NCBI GenBank assembly: GCA_021371965.1
Contig: JAJFVE010000005.1
Coordinates: 1 to 51,934 of the forward strand
Source: Planctomycetaceae bacterium
GTDB taxonomy: Bacteria; Planctomycetota; Phycisphaerae; SM23-33
DNA: 51,934 nt
Reading direction: 5' to 3'
Shown here one piece after another: positions 16,750 through 25,831 of this stretch. Made by a program: the position numbers and the translations under genes. Each line of letters opens with the position of its first letter. Position 1 is the stretch's first letter. The notes under the pieces were generated by a model, which ran no database searches, was not told the DNA's origin, and saw only the letters and a list, made by a program, of their open reading frames with translations.

Positions 16750-17634
16750 ATGAATGCTGATTCCGACATCACAGCAGCGGGGCGCCCGCGACTCAAGCGA
16801 CTTGCGAGGTGGTTGTGCATTTTCATCATCCTCTGCAGCGCTGCTTGGGGCGCTTTGACGATCTGGATGCGCCACGTCGCGCCGATGGGGAATCTGCCGG
16901 TGTGGATCACGCAGCGGCCCATTGCGCATCGCGGGCTGCACGATGCCGCCGCAGGGGCGCCGGAAAACTCACTGGCCGCGTTTGAGCGCGCCGCGGTTGC
17001 GGGATATCCCATCGAGACGGACGTGCACCTGCTGGCCGACGGGCGGCTGGCCGTGTTTCACGACTTCAACCTCAAGCGAATGACCGGCGACTCGCGCGAC
17101 GTGGGCGCATGCACGTCGACCGATCTCGCCGCACTGCGTCTGGGCGGCGCCGACCAGCGCGTGCCGCTGCTGGAGGATCTTTTCGCACAGGTTCACGGTC
17201 GCGTGCCGATCCTGATCGAGATCAAATCCCGCAGCCGCACCGACCGTCGGCTCGAGAAAGCCCTGTCCGTGGCAATGGATAAGTACGCCGGAGCGGTTGC
17301 CGTGCAGTCGTTCAATCCCTACTCGCTCAAGTGGTTCGCCGCCCACCGGCCGAGCATCGCCCGGGGACAACTGGCGACGGATTTCAACTCGTCCGACACC
17401 GCCGAACCGGACATGCCCTGGTATCAGAAGGTCGCCCTGCGGCATCTTCTGCTGAGCGGACAAAGCCGTCCGTCGTTCATCGCTTACGACAAGCGGGCCC
17501 TGCCGGCCTGGGCCGTCAACCAGAAACGCGCCGGCGGCCTGCCGGTGCTGGCCTGGACGGTCCGATCCGCGGCCGACAAGTCTGCACTCGCCGGCGAGTG
17601 TGACAACATCATCTTTGAAGGCTGGCGGCCTTAG
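16750..17634 (+). CDS. Glycerophosphodiester phosphodiesterase family protein, membrane-anchored
   Basis: 294 residues. An N-terminal basic segment (RPRLKRLARW) precedes one membrane helix (LCIFIILCSAAWGALTIW), then the catalytic GDPD barrel outside the membrane. Active-site motifs are present: PIAHRGLHD, APENSLAAFE, ETDVHLLADG and HDFNLKRMTG, giving the HR, ExD and H of the general acid/base and metal site. The C-terminal VLAWTVRSAAD matches the usual final barrel strand. It probably hydrolyses glycerophosphodiesters or deacylated lipids at the cell surface. ATG 16750 and 16723 are both possible; neither has a strong ribosome-binding site. The stop codon touches the next repeat. Confidence 0.85.
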   Translation: MNADSDITAAGRPRLKRLARWLCIFIILCSAAWGALTIWMRHVAPMGNLPVWITQRPIAHRGLHDAAAGAPENSLAAFERAAVAGYPIETDVHLLADGRLAVFHDFNLKRMTGDSRDVGACTSTDLAALRLGGADQRVPLLEDLFAQVHGRVPILIEIKSRSRTDRRLEKALSVAMDKYAGAVAVQSFNPYSLKWFAAHRPSIARGQLATDFNSSDTAEPDMPWYQKVALRHLLLSGQSRPSFIAYDKRALPAWAVNQKRAGGLPVLAWTVRSAADKSALAGECDNIIFEGWRP

Positions 17635-17697
17635 TGGCACAGCCTTTCCAGGCTGTGGATTGCCCGTGAGTCACAGGCTGGAAAGCCTGTGCTACGC
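17634..17697. repeat. Double hairpin repeat CACAGCCT-TTCC-AGGCTGTG type
   Basis: Two perfect 8-bp stems with 4-nt loops: CACAGCCT TTCC AGGCTGTG (17638-17657) and CACAGGCT GGAA AGCCTGTG (17672-17691). The halves also pair with each other as one long hairpin with two mismatches, each of which is compensated inside its own hairpin. It begins at the last base of the preceding stop codon. Confidence 0.8.
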
Positions 17698-17724
17698 TAG
17701 AATGAGTCAATAAGGAGATCAGCG

Positions 17725-18333
17725 ATGTTCATCGACTACATCACGCTGTTGCTGACCAATATGGCAGCGGGGTTGCTGGTGCTGGCGTGGTTTTATGCAC
17801 GCGGGTTGGGCAAGGACGACCTGCGGCCGTGGGCAGCGCCCTTCGCCGCGACGGGGCTGGTCGCGACGTTGTGCGGACTGCACATGGTATTCACCTGGCC
17901 GGTCATCGGCCCGTACAACAGCTTCTTCGGCGAGATGTCCGTGCTCTTGGGAGCTGTGTATCTTGCGGCCGCTCTGGCGCTGGGTCTGGGCTGGACGCTC
18001 AGACCGCTGTCGATCTACGCCTTCATCGCCGGCCTGGCGGCGATCCTGGTCGGAGCGCGGATCATCCACCTGAACCTCACGGCCGTGCCGCTGCTGTCGG
18101 GCATCGGGTTCATTCTCACCGGCGCCGGCGGGCTGCTGCTGGGGTTCGTGGTGTGCGTGCGGCAGTCGGTTGCCGTTCGCGTCTTTGCCGCCCTGGTCGT
18201 GCTGGCAGCATCGGGCATCTGGGCGGTCACGGCCGGGATGGCCTACTGGGTGCATGCCGATGCGTTCAAGAACTACAAGCCCGCGGCCGTCGCCCCCGCC
18301 CCACCAGCACTCACGCAACCGGCCAGGCAATAA
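17725..18333 (+). CDS. DUF981 family membrane protein
   Basis: 202 residues with six predicted membrane helices: FIDYITLLLTNMAAGLLVLA at the start, then GLHMVFTWPVIGPYNSFFGE, whose TWP..G.YN..FGE pattern is the DUF981 signature, and PLSIYAFIAGLAAILVGARI. The function of the family is unknown. AAGGAG eight bases before ATG 17725 fixes the start. It may be co-transcribed with the MFS transporter, with ~175 bp and two repeat elements between them. The C-terminus is a short Ala/Pro-rich tail. Confidence 0.8.
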   Translation: MFIDYITLLLTNMAAGLLVLAWFYARGLGKDDLRPWAAPFAATGLVATLCGLHMVFTWPVIGPYNSFFGEMSVLLGAVYLAAALALGLGWTLRPLSIYAFIAGLAAILVGARIIHLNLTAVPLLSGIGFILTGAGGLLLGFVVCVRQSVAVRVFAALVVLAASGIWAVTAGMAYWVHADAFKNYKPAAVAPAPPALTQPARQ

Positions 18334-18340
18334 GCGACCG

Positions 18341-18406
18341 TAGCATGGGCGTCTCGCCCATGCTCCCTGGATCTTCAGCGGTCAGGGACACGTCCCCTGG
18401 GGACGT
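18341..18406. repeat. Palindromic repeat pair (TAGCATGGGCGTCTCGCCCA and ACGTCCCCTGGGGACGT)
   Basis: First element: GCATGGGCG TCT CGCCCATGC, a perfect 9-bp stem, same family as the copies at 39663, 43521 and 47665. Second element at 18390-18406: ACGTCCCC T GGGGACGT, an 8-bp perfect palindrome with a single-base centre. Both lie between the DUF981 and MFS genes. Confidence 0.8.
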
Positions 18407-18509
18407 GGCACCCGCGCCAATGGCAGGGTTGTTTCGCCTGCCGCCAGTTGTTTTTTCTCTGCGCTGCGCCCGCCCTTGTGGTAGATTTTTGTTTTCCCCG
18501 GAGGGCGAC

Positions 18510-19736
18510 GTGAACGGCGTGATAGAACGGTTGCGTGCGAATCGCCAGTTGGTCTTGTTCGTAATCGGCGCGGGTCTGCTGGCCGCCGGCGGCGGCGTCT
18601 TCGACATCGTCTTTCCCAACTATCTCAAGGACACGTTCAACATTGCCGCCGACGCCCGCGGGGCGCTGGAGTTTCCGCGCGAGTTGCCGGGGTTCCTGAC
18701 GGCCCTGCTGGCCGGGCTGCTGTTCTTCCTTCCTGAGACGCGCATCGCCTCGGTCAGCTCGCTGATCATCGGCGCGGGGCTGATCGGCCTGGGCCTGGGC
18801 GGCGGCGCCTGGTGGGGCATGATGGTCTTCATGATCCTCTGGAGCGCCGGCACGCACCTGATGATGCCCGTCAGCTCCTCGCTGGCCATCGCCTTGGGCA
18901 CGCAAGGCCGCCACGGGCGGCGCCTGGGGCAGTTGCGGGCGGTCTCGCTGGCGGCCGGCATCGTCGGCGCAGCGGCGATCTGGACCGGCATGAAGTACCT
19001 GCACTGGAGCTATGCCCAGGTCTTCATCGGCGGCGGCGTGGTCGCCCTCGCCGCGGCGGTCGTCTTCCACTTCATGAACATGCCCGAGGCGCATCTCAAG
19101 CGTCCGCGCTTCGCCTTCAACCGGAAGTACAGCCTGTACTACGTGCTGGCGTTTCTTTTCGGGGCTCGCAAGCAGATCTTCATCACCTTCGGCCCGTGGG
19201 TCATCATCGAGGTCTTCAAACAGCCGCCGACGATCTTCGCCGAGATGCTCGTCATAGGGGCCGTCATCGGGATCTTCTTCCAGCCGCTGCTGGGAAGGGC
19301 CATCGACCGCTTCGGCGAGCGGACGGTGCTGATGGTCGACGCCGTGTGCATCCTGGGCGTGTGCATGGGCTACGCGTTTTCGGATTCGCTGCACAACCGC
19401 ACGCTGGCCCTGTGGGTCGTCTGCGCCTGCTACGTCGGCGACATGCTGCTCTTCGGCGTGAACATGGCCCGCACCACCTATCTGCGAAAGATCGCGCTGA
19501 AAGATGAGGACGTCTCGCCCACCCTGGCGGCTGGCACGTCCATCGACCATATCGCCTCAATGACCCTCCCAGCGGCCGCCGGATTGGCGTGGATCGCCTC
19601 CTCCTACCAGGTCGTGTTTTTCGCCGCGGCCGGAATCGCCGTGATCATGTTTATCTGCGCCACCCTGATCCGCGTGCCCGCAGCCGCCGGCGCCGCGGAT
19701 CTCCCCAACACCGCACCAGCACCCATACCGGATTGA
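18510..19736 (+). CDS. Major facilitator superfamily transporter
   Basis: 408 residues, about 11-12 membrane helices. Helix 1 is LVLFVIGAGLLAAGGGVFDI. The cytoplasmic motif A region is replaced by FPRELPGFLTALLAGLLFFL, and the second half includes GRAIDRFGERTVLMVDAVCI, a clear motif A-like GxxxDRFGxR loop. GTG 18510 is the start, with GGAGG five to six bases upstream; a much longer open frame upstream overlaps the DUF981 gene in another phase and should be ignored. Substrate unknown. A sugar or drug/metabolite exporter role cannot be separated. Confidence 0.82.
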   Translation: MNGVIERLRANRQLVLFVIGAGLLAAGGGVFDIVFPNYLKDTFNIAADARGALEFPRELPGFLTALLAGLLFFLPETRIASVSSLIIGAGLIGLGLGGGAWWGMMVFMILWSAGTHLMMPVSSSLAIALGTQGRHGRRLGQLRAVSLAAGIVGAAAIWTGMKYLHWSYAQVFIGGGVVALAAAVVFHFMNMPEAHLKRPRFAFNRKYSLYYVLAFLFGARKQIFITFGPWVIIEVFKQPPTIFAEMLVIGAVIGIFFQPLLGRAIDRFGERTVLMVDAVCILGVCMGYAFSDSLHNRTLALWVVCACYVGDMLLFGVNMARTTYLRKIALKDEDVSPTLAAGTSIDHIASMTLPAAAGLAWIASSYQVVFFAAAGIAVIMFICATLIRVPAAAGAADLPNTAPAPIPD

Positions 19737-19753
19737 TCACCGGCGGTGAATCA

Positions 19754-19771
19754 TGGCCCATGAATGGGCCA
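19754..19771. repeat. Hairpin between convergent genes
   Basis: TGGCCCA TGAA TGGGCCA is a perfect 7-bp stem with a 4-nt loop, 18 bp after the MFS stop codon. The rest of the ~235-bp gap to the convergent sulfatase is AT-richer and shows no gene or other clear element. Confidence 0.5.
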
Positions 19772-19972
19772 GCCGGGTTCTGGCGATGGTTCTCGACAGG
19801 TTTGTCCACCTGCGAGGGAACCGAACACGAAACAATATTGTAACTGCTTTCCTATCAGACAATTACAGCTACTCGCTTCATCGCACAGTGCCTGAAAACA
19901 GACAAGAAAGAACAACGGTTGAACAATTGCGGGATGACCGTGCAACAATTGCCTGCGCTACAAAAACCCGGA

Positions 19973-21433
19973 TCAGATCAACCCTGTCGGATGGCGCTGC
20001 AGAAACTCGGCGTGGCGGGCGCGCCCCGTCTCGCGCAGGCGCTGGCAGTACCGCTCCAGGTACGGCCGCGTGTGGTACGGGCCGCCTTCGGCCAGCACCG
20101 TCTGCAGCGGATCAACTTGGCCGGGCGAGGTGCTCATCATTTGATCGTGCCACTGGTCGAGCAGGGATTGGCCGCGCACGGCCAGGTCCACCCGCGCGGG
20201 GGCCAGGTCGTGCAGTTCGTGCGGGTCGGCGGCCACGTTGAACAGCATGCGTTCGGGAATGTTCTTGAGGCCGGTGTGATACGTGCGGATGTAGAGCCAG
20301 TCGTCCCATCGCACGGACCGCTGGCAGCTCCAGCAGCACTGGCTCATGACGACGACATCGCGCCCGCCGCGGCGGCCGCTCTTGAACTCGTCGGCGAAGC
20401 TGCGTCCGTCCCAGTGCGCCGGCGCCTGTCCCCCGGCCAGCTCGACCAGCGTGGCGCCGATGTCGCATTGGTTGTACAGCCCGGCGTCGACACGCCCGCC
20501 CGGCAGGCCCGGCCAGCGGACGATCATCGGCACGCGCGAGGTGGCCATGTCGGCCGTGGCGTGGTCGCCGATGACGCCCAGTTCGCCGAACGCCTCGCCG
20601 TGGTCGGAGGTGATCACGACGACCGTCTCGTCGAGCACGCCCTGATCGGCCAGCAGGTTCAGCACCCGTCCGCACCAGGCGTCGGCGTAGGCGATACCGC
20701 AGTCGTAGCCGTTGATCCATCGGCGGTAGTCGTCCATCGACGCGATCTGATTGCACATGCGGGCGTAGCGCGAGTAATCGAACAGCCCCCACCCCCCGCC
20801 GGGGTCCTGCAGGCCGCCCGGACCGAAACTCTCCCACTGCCGCCGGCGAAGGTCCTCGGTGTACCAGCCCTCAATGGGCTCGCCGGCGAAGGGGTTGCCG
20901 AAATCCTCCGGGCTGCGGTACGGCGTGTGCGGGTCCCAGATGTTGATGTGTACCATCCAGTCGTCGCGGCGGGCGTTCTCGCCCAACCAGCGCATCGCCG
21001 CGGGCACGATCTCGTCAGCCGACTCGCCCCCGCACTTGCCGCTGTTGACCATCTCGCGCCAGCCCTCGTAGAACCACCACGCGCTGTGCCGCTCGGCGAA
21101 GGGGCTGAAGCTCACCGGGTACAGCCCCGTCCGCCGCAGCGCCGAGATCAGCCCGGGATGCTGGCCCTGCGTGTTGAAATTGCGGTCGCGCCCGATCGGG
21201 AAAGGATCGGCCGCCAGACCGCCGTGATTCACCACGCCGTTGTGGATGCCGAACTGCCCGGTGAACATGGCCGCCCGGCTGGGCAGACACGGCGCGTCGC
21301 TGACGTAGCAGTGGTCATACCGGACGCCCTGTGCGGCGAGGCGGTCGATGTTCGGCGAGGTGTTCCGCAGATACCCGTAGCAGCCCAGATGGTCCGGCCG
21401 CAACGTGTCGATGTCGAGATAGAGGATTCGCAT
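19973..21433 (-). CDS. Sulfatase, cysteine-type (formylglycine)
   Basis: 486 residues, alkaline-phosphatase superfamily. The N-terminal metal site is MRILYLDIDTLRPDHLGCYG. The maturation motif is C-L-P-S-R in SDAPCLPSRAAMFTG (Cys ~49), which fits CXPSR conversion to formylglycine. The second metal site is VVVITSDHGEAFGE, and VPMIVRWPG follows as in iduronate/choline-type sulfatases. No signal peptide is visible from ATG 21433, so it may act in the cytoplasm on imported sulfated sugars. Planctomycete genomes are rich in such enzymes for sulfated algal polysaccharides. No anaerobic sulfatase-maturating enzyme or sulfatase-modifying factor is adjacent; the radical SAM genes nearby lack the anSME layout. 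Substrate unknown. Confidence 0.9.
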   Translation of the reverse strand: MRILYLDIDTLRPDHLGCYGYLRNTSPNIDRLAAQGVRYDHCYVSDAPCLPSRAAMFTGQFGIHNGVVNHGGLAADPFPIGRDRNFNTQGQHPGLISALRRTGLYPVSFSPFAERHSAWWFYEGWREMVNSGKCGGESADEIVPAAMRWLGENARRDDWMVHINIWDPHTPYRSPEDFGNPFAGEPIEGWYTEDLRRRQWESFGPGGLQDPGGGWGLFDYSRYARMCNQIASMDDYRRWINGYDCGIAYADAWCGRVLNLLADQGVLDETVVVITSDHGEAFGELGVIGDHATADMATSRVPMIVRWPGLPGGRVDAGLYNQCDIGATLVELAGGQAPAHWDGRSFADEFKSGRRGGRDVVVMSQCCWSCQRSVRWDDWLYIRTYHTGLKNIPERMLFNVAADPHELHDLAPARVDLAVRGQSLLDQWHDQMMSTSPGQVDPLQTVLAEGGPYHTRPYLERYCQRLRETGRARHAEFLQRHPTGLI

Positions 21434-21622
21434 CCCGACATGATGGCCCGTCCATTGCACCAACGCAAGCTCCCGCCGATAATGAAGGGACGCTCACCGC
21501 TTTCACCGCCGCGAATTGAGCCGGCCGTTCCATCCGGCAACGGCGATGATTGAGGATCCGCATGGTGAAGCGGCGAAAGTGGTGAACGTCCCAATCCCTA
21601 AACCCAGAAAAGGAACAGGCCG

Positions 21623-22093
21623 ATGAAGACACGTTTGACGATCGCCTTACTCATGACCGCCGCACTGCTGAGCGGCTGCGCGCAGCAGGATGTGACAAAG
21701 TCGGTGCAGTTGCTTCCGGGCGATCTGCAGTGGAAGAGCAGCCCGGCCCTTCACTCGCTGCAGACAGCCACATTGCTAGGCGACCCGGCCAAACCGGCGC
21801 CGTATGTGCAGCGCATCAAGCTGCCGCCCAACCATCGCCTCGAGCCGCACAGCCATCCCAACTCCGCGCGCATCGTGACGGTGCTGTCGGGCACGATGTA
21901 CTTTGCCTATGGCAACGCCTGGGACGAGAGCAGGCTGCGCGCCCTGCCGCCGGGCAGTTTCTTCACCGAGCCAGCCAACATGCCCCACTTCGCCCGCACC
22001 GGCAATGAAGAAGTCATCCTCCAACTCAGCGCCACCGGTCCTGATGGGACGCGGTACATCTCTGGCCCATTGCCAACAGGGCATGGCAGATAG
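21623..22093 (+). CDS. Cupin-domain lipoprotein
   Basis: 156 residues. A type II signal peptide ends in the lipobox LSGC (MKTRLTIALLMTAALLSGCA). Residues ~60-140 form a single cupin: LPPNHRLEPHSHPNSARIVT carries the metal-binding HxH of motif 1, GTMYFAYG follows, and LPPGSFFTEPANMPHFAR holds the His of motif 2. Metal-dependent small cupins of this sort bind or dioxygenate small molecules; here the role at the membrane surface is unknown. AAGGAA stands about nine bases before ATG 21623. A short AATCCGCA-type repeat follows directly. Confidence 0.85.
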   Translation: MKTRLTIALLMTAALLSGCAQQDVTKSVQLLPGDLQWKSSPALHSLQTATLLGDPAKPAPYVQRIKLPPNHRLEPHSHPNSARIVTVLSGTMYFAYGNAWDESRLRALPPGSFFTEPANMPHFARTGNEEVILQLSATGPDGTRYISGPLPTGHGR

Positions 22094-22096
22094 GAC

Positions 22097-22155
22097 AGAT
22101 TGCGGATCAGGTCAGCGAACGCAATCCGCAATCCGAATCCACAATCCGCAATGCC
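22097..22155. repeat. CAATCCGCAATCC tandem repeat
   Basis: Units GATTGCGGAT, GCAATCCGCAATCC, GAATCCACAATCCGCAATG: a direct and inverted array of the ~7-bp word AATCCGC. It starts a few bases after the cupin gene stop codon. Confidence 0.6.
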
Positions 22156-22300
22156 CCGGCAAAATCCAATATTATCCGCGCCGCGGCAGGCAATGTTGTT
22201 ACAATAGCTCCATTCGGTTCCGTGTTGTTCCCACCACTAACTCTCGCCTGAGACAGGAAACCTCTCGCGGGCTAACCCGTATACCCTTGGAGCGTCCCGC

Positions 22301-24130
22301 ATGGAGCTTCCCGTCCGCAACGAAGGCGACCGCCTGCTGCCTGCCGGCGAGTGCCTCGATATCCGCCGCCGCCTGCGCCGCATCACGCCGCGACATGACC
22401 TGACAGCCGTCGTCATCGCCGCATTCGACCCGCGCACGCGCATCTTGCCCTTCCACTACTCCTCGAAGCGCATGGCGCCGGCCGGGCCTCGCGCCATCGG
22501 CGCGGCGCTGCACGACAGCGGCGTCGTCAAGACGCGCGTCGTCCTGCAGCAGTGGAACCCCAACATTACGCCCAGCCGCATCCGCATCGACGGCCGCGCG
22601 CCCGACATGCTGCTGATCTCGAGCATGCAGATTCACCGCGCGGCGTGCCAGGAACTCATCGAGGACGCCAGCCGGATGGACGCGGCTGTGCGCCCCCTGA
22701 TCATCGCCGGCGGCCCGCGCGTGATCTACGAGCCCTGGAGCGTTTTCGGCAGCGACGCCGACGCGCCCTGGGGCGTCGACATCGCCGTCCGCGGCGAAGA
22801 GTACGTGCTGCTGAACCTGATCGAGACGCTGCTGCAGTGGCGCACGCCCGGGCAGTCGCTGCGCTCGGCGCTACGGGCCGCACGCGGCGCCGGATGGCTG
22901 GCCAACGTTCCCGGGCTGACCTACGCAGCGTCGGACACGCCGGTGGTCGAGGAACTCATCGACACCGGCGTACAGCGCCTCGTCGATGACCTGGACGAGC
23001 TGCCCGACCCGGCCGCCGGGTTCCGTCTGCTCGAGGCGCCCTCGCGCCGCCACGACCTGGCGCCCTCGCCGCTGGAGGCGCGCAAGGTGAGCCGGTATTC
23101 GCCCCTGGGCGCTCTGGTGTTCACCAGCGGCTGCAAGTTCACCTGCCCGTACTGCCCGATCCCCGCGTACAACCAGCGTCAGCACCGCCTCAAGAGCCCC
23201 CAGCGCATCGCCGACGAGATGGTGAACCTCAATCGCGAGTTTGGCATCCGGTACTTCTTCGGCACCGACGACAACTTCTTCAACAATCCCAAGCGCACGG
23301 TCGAGATCATCGAGAAGCTCGCCGCGACGACCATCGACGGCCAGCCGTTCCACAAGCGCATCGGCTGGGGCACCGAGGCCACCGTGCACGACACGCTGGC
23401 AATGAAAGACCACCTGCCCACGCTCCGCAAGGCCGGGGCGCTGATCCTGTGGATGGGCGTCGAGGACATCACCGCCACGTTCGTCAAGAAAGGCCAGAGC
23501 GTCTCGAAGATTAACGACGCCTTCGACCTGCTGCGCCGCAACGACATCATGGCCGTGCCCATGCTCATGCACCACCAGGGCCAGCCGCTCTGGAGCCGCG
23601 GCAGTTCGTACGGCCTGCTCAACCAGGTCCGCATGCTGCGCAAAGCCGGCGCTGTCGACGTGCAGGTGCTGACGATGACCCCCGCCGTCGGATCGCGCAC
23701 GTATGAGGCCGCGTACGAATCCGGCCAGATGATTGCCTCGGCTGGCGGGCGGCCGGTCGAGTCGTACATGCTCGACGCCAACTACGTGGTGGCCAACCCC
23801 GGCCCCGACGCGTGGAAGATGCAGCTTCGCGTTCTGGCGACGCTGTGCTACATCTACAGCCCCCTGCAACTGCTGCGGGCGATCGTCCGGCCGCGAAGCA
23901 GCGAGTTCCTTGGCGACGTCGGCATCCAGTTGACCGGCTTCTGGGGTCTGCTGCGGACGATCCCAAGAATGCTGTCCTGGACCCGCCGCCTGCGCAAAGG
24001 CCCGATCGTCTGCCACCGCCTGACCCCCGCGCCCCTGACAAAAATGACCCCCGCCACCCACACCCCCAAGTTCCATCCCGCCTTGCCAGCCTGGCATGAA
24101 ACAGCAGACGAGATCGAAAAAGAAGTCTGA
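22301..24130 (+). CDS. B12-binding-domain radical SAM protein (type A)
   Basis: 609 residues. Residues ~95-215 form a cobalamin-binding-like Rossmann region (DMLLISSMQIHRAACQELIE, PLIIAGGPRVIYEP, IAVRGEEYVLLNLIETL). The radical SAM core starts with SGCKFTCPYCPIPAYNQR at ~279, providing CX3CX2C for the 4Fe-4S cluster. The GTDDNFFNNPKRTVEIIEKL and GALILWMGVEDITATFVKK segments match the later barrel strands. The His of the DXHXXG motif in true B12-dependent methyltransferases is not obvious. The C-terminal ~100 residues are basic and extend beyond the usual core. GGAG nine bases before ATG 22301. It is convergent with another B12/radical SAM gene. Substrate unknown. Confidence 0.85.
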   Translation: MELPVRNEGDRLLPAGECLDIRRRLRRITPRHDLTAVVIAAFDPRTRILPFHYSSKRMAPAGPRAIGAALHDSGVVKTRVVLQQWNPNITPSRIRIDGRAPDMLLISSMQIHRAACQELIEDASRMDAAVRPLIIAGGPRVIYEPWSVFGSDADAPWGVDIAVRGEEYVLLNLIETLLQWRTPGQSLRSALRAARGAGWLANVPGLTYAASDTPVVEELIDTGVQRLVDDLDELPDPAAGFRLLEAPSRRHDLAPSPLEARKVSRYSPLGALVFTSGCKFTCPYCPIPAYNQRQHRLKSPQRIADEMVNLNREFGIRYFFGTDDNFFNNPKRTVEIIEKLAATTIDGQPFHKRIGWGTEATVHDTLAMKDHLPTLRKAGALILWMGVEDITATFVKKGQSVSKINDAFDLLRRNDIMAVPMLMHHQGQPLWSRGSSYGLLNQVRMLRKAGAVDVQVLTMTPAVGSRTYEAAYESGQMIASAGGRPVESYMLDANYVVANPGPDAWKMQLRVLATLCYIYSPLQLLRAIVRPRSSEFLGDVGIQLTGFWGLLRTIPRMLSWTRRLRKGPIVCHRLTPAPLTKMTPATHTPKFHPALPAWHETADEIEKEV

Positions 24131-24149
24131 TCGTCCGCAACGGGTGCCG

Positions 24150-24182
24150 TGGCAGGGAGTCCCGCGGGGACGGACAGCCACG
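24150..24182. terminator. Nested hairpin between convergent genes
   Basis: Inner stem GTCCC GCG GGGAC and outer stem GTGGC / GCCAC, no T run. Probably limits read-through between the two convergent transcription units. Confidence 0.4.
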
Positions 24183-24196
24183 AATACTGAGCGACG

Positions 24197-24397
24197 CTAT
24201 TCGTACATCGGTCTGCGGATGGGCAGATTTTCTTCCTGGCCCGGCTGCGTCGGCTGTGTGTCGGCGGCGCTGGTGGCCGATTGAGTCGCAGCGCCCGTCG
24301 GCGACGCGGAGGGCGAACGCTTATGCGACGTGCAGGCCGACCAGACGCCCACAAAGATCCCCAGGATCACCGCGATGATGCACTTGAACGCTTTCAT
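24197..24397 (-). CDS. Small lipoprotein or membrane-anchored peptide
   Basis: 66 residues. One hydrophobic N-terminal helix (MKAFKCIIAVILGIFVGVWS) ends at a Cys (SACTSHK), a plausible but atypical lipobox, and is followed by a disordered Ser/Thr/Ala/Gln-rich tail. It starts 1 nt after the stop codon of the radical SAM gene, and a GGAG about eight bases upstream lies inside that gene, so the two are probably translated from one message. No known family. A membrane tether or partner for the radical SAM protein is an inference from position. Confidence 0.55.
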   Translation of the reverse strand: MKAFKCIIAVILGIFVGVWSACTSHKRSPSASPTGAATQSATSAADTQPTQPGQEENLPIRRPMYE

Positions 24398-24398
24398 G

Positions 24399-25823
24399 TC
24401 ATGACTCCAAGCCCATGTGCCTGATGTTCGCCAGCCAGTCCTTCATCGTCATGCGGTGAGGGAATATCGTGCTCTGATGAAACACAACGTACACGCTTCG
24501 GAATATCGTATTGAACACGCGGTTGTGACGCAACCGCGCCAGCAGCTTGATCAGCGGCATGCTCCAGGGCATCGCCACCCCCACCGCGAAAAGCTTCTGC
24601 AGATTCTCGATGCGACGCTTGTCGCCAGGCCTTTCAAATCGCAGATGCGAACGGCCGTAGTACGTGAAGTCCAGGTCGTCGCCGCGGCCGTCATAGTAGC
24701 CATTTTCGCGGGCGTACCGCGCCAGTTCGGTGCCCGGGTACGGCTGCCAGAGCATCGCCAGCGCGTAGTCCACCTTGCATCGCTGATTCAGCCGTAGCGT
24801 CTCCAGGTCGTGCTCGAACGTCCCACCGGGCAGGCCCAGCATGTTGTTGGCAAGGATCCGGATCTTGTGCCGCCGCAGCAGCCGGCAGGCGTCAATGAGC
24901 CGCTCGTTGGACGCACCGCGGCCCAGCAGCCTGCGGCGCAGATCCTCATTGCCCGTCTCGATCCCCACGTTGACGCTGTGGCAACCCGCCGCCGCCAGCA
25001 AAGAAACGCTGCGCTCGTCGAGCAGGTCCAACCGCAGGTGGCAGTAAAACGGCAGGCCGACGCGCGACGTGTACCGCCGCACGAAGTCCTCCAGCCATTC
25101 GATCTGCAGCGGAAAAATGCTCTCGCGAAACGCGATGAAGTCCGTCGGGTATCGGCCGACGACGGAGGCGATCTCGTCTACCAGGTTCTGCGGACTGCGA
25201 AGGCGCACGTGCCGCCAGCGCCCCTCGTACAGGCCGTCCATCGCCGCATTGAAGCAATACGTGCACGCGAACGGACAGCCGCGCGCCGCCAGGAACGACC
25301 GCACGCGATGATGCGCGATCTCGTTTGAAACGCTGTAGTAGAGCTCTCGGTCAGGAAAATCCAGCTCGTCCAGATCGCCCGCCAGAGGCCGCGGCGGCAG
25401 CGACTCGACCCGTCCGTCGATCTTGACTGAGAAGTTGGCCACCGCCCGCGGGCGCCCGGCCGCCTGCAGCGTGCGGCAGAACTCCGCCATGGCCTCGTCG
25501 CCCTCGCCGCGGCAGATGGCATCGACGCCATCCTCGCCGATCAGTTCGGGAAAGAATGTCGGGTGCGGGCCGCCGAAAACCGACACAAACGCCAAATGAT
25601 TCTTGAGCCAGCGATTGAGCCGCAGGTAGTACCCTTGCGAACCAGTGCAAACGCTGTAGCCGACGACATCGGGCGCGAATTGCCGCACCTGCTTGAGCAG
25701 GCCTGAATCTTCAGCTTCCATCAGCGCAACGATGTGCCCTTCCCGCTTAAGTACCGGCGTCAAGCTCATCACCCCGAAAGGTTCAATGGTGTGAAGCTTG
25801 GCAGCGAGGAAAAGGATCTTCAT
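24399..25823 (-). CDS. B12-binding-domain radical SAM protein (type B, BchE-like layout)
   Basis: 474 residues. N-terminal cobalamin-binding fold (~1-130): [59 protein letters not shown], with the GGPHPTF turn typical of this class. Radical SAM core from ~185: [19 protein letters not shown] gives CX3CX2C. Later strands: [20 protein letters not shown] and [20 protein letters not shown]. Family members methylate or rearrange unactivated carbons, or serve in lipid and natural-product pathways; the substrate here is unknown. The start codon lies only nine bases beyond tRNA-Arg on the same strand and has no ribosome-binding site, so the mRNA 5' end may come from tRNA processing. Confidence 0.87.
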   Translation of the reverse strand: MKILFLAAKLHTIEPFGVMSLTPVLKREGHIVALMEAEDSGLLKQVRQFAPDVVGYSVCTGSQGYYLRLNRWLKNHLAFVSVFGGPHPTFFPELIGEDGVDAICRGEGDEAMAEFCRTLQAAGRPRAVANFSVKIDGRVESLPPRPLAGDLDELDFPDRELYYSVSNEIAHHRVRSFLAARGCPFACTYCFNAAMDGLYEGRWRHVRLRSPQNLVDEIASVVGRYPTDFIAFRESIFPLQIEWLEDFVRRYTSRVGLPFYCHLRLDLLDERSVSLLAAAGCHSVNVGIETGNEDLRRRLLGRGASNERLIDACRLLRRHKIRILANNMLGLPGGTFEHDLETLRLNQRCKVDYALAMLWQPYPGTELARYARENGYYDGRGDDLDFTYYGRSHLRFERPGDKRRIENLQKLFAVGVAMPWSMPLIKLLARLRHNRVFNTIFRSVYVVFHQSTIFPHRMTMKDWLANIRHMGLES

Positions 25824-25831
25824 GTGGCAAC

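Noticed and set aside
17787..18509. Upstream extension of the MFS frame
   Set aside because: Overlaps the DUF981 gene in another phase and crosses palindromic repeats; GTG 18510 has a good ribosome-binding site.
19919..21553. 544-codon plus-strand frame opposite the sulfatase
   Set aside because: Antisense shadow; the sulfatase has a complete active-site motif set.
22199..22205. TACAAT as -10 box of the radical SAM gene
   Set aside because: No acceptable -35 at 16-18 bp and no extended -10, so not listed as a promoter.
24399..25823. Anaerobic sulfatase-maturating enzyme for the nearby sulfatase
   Set aside because: Has an N-terminal B12-binding fold and lacks the C-terminal Cys-rich auxiliary cluster (SPASM) expected for such enzymes.
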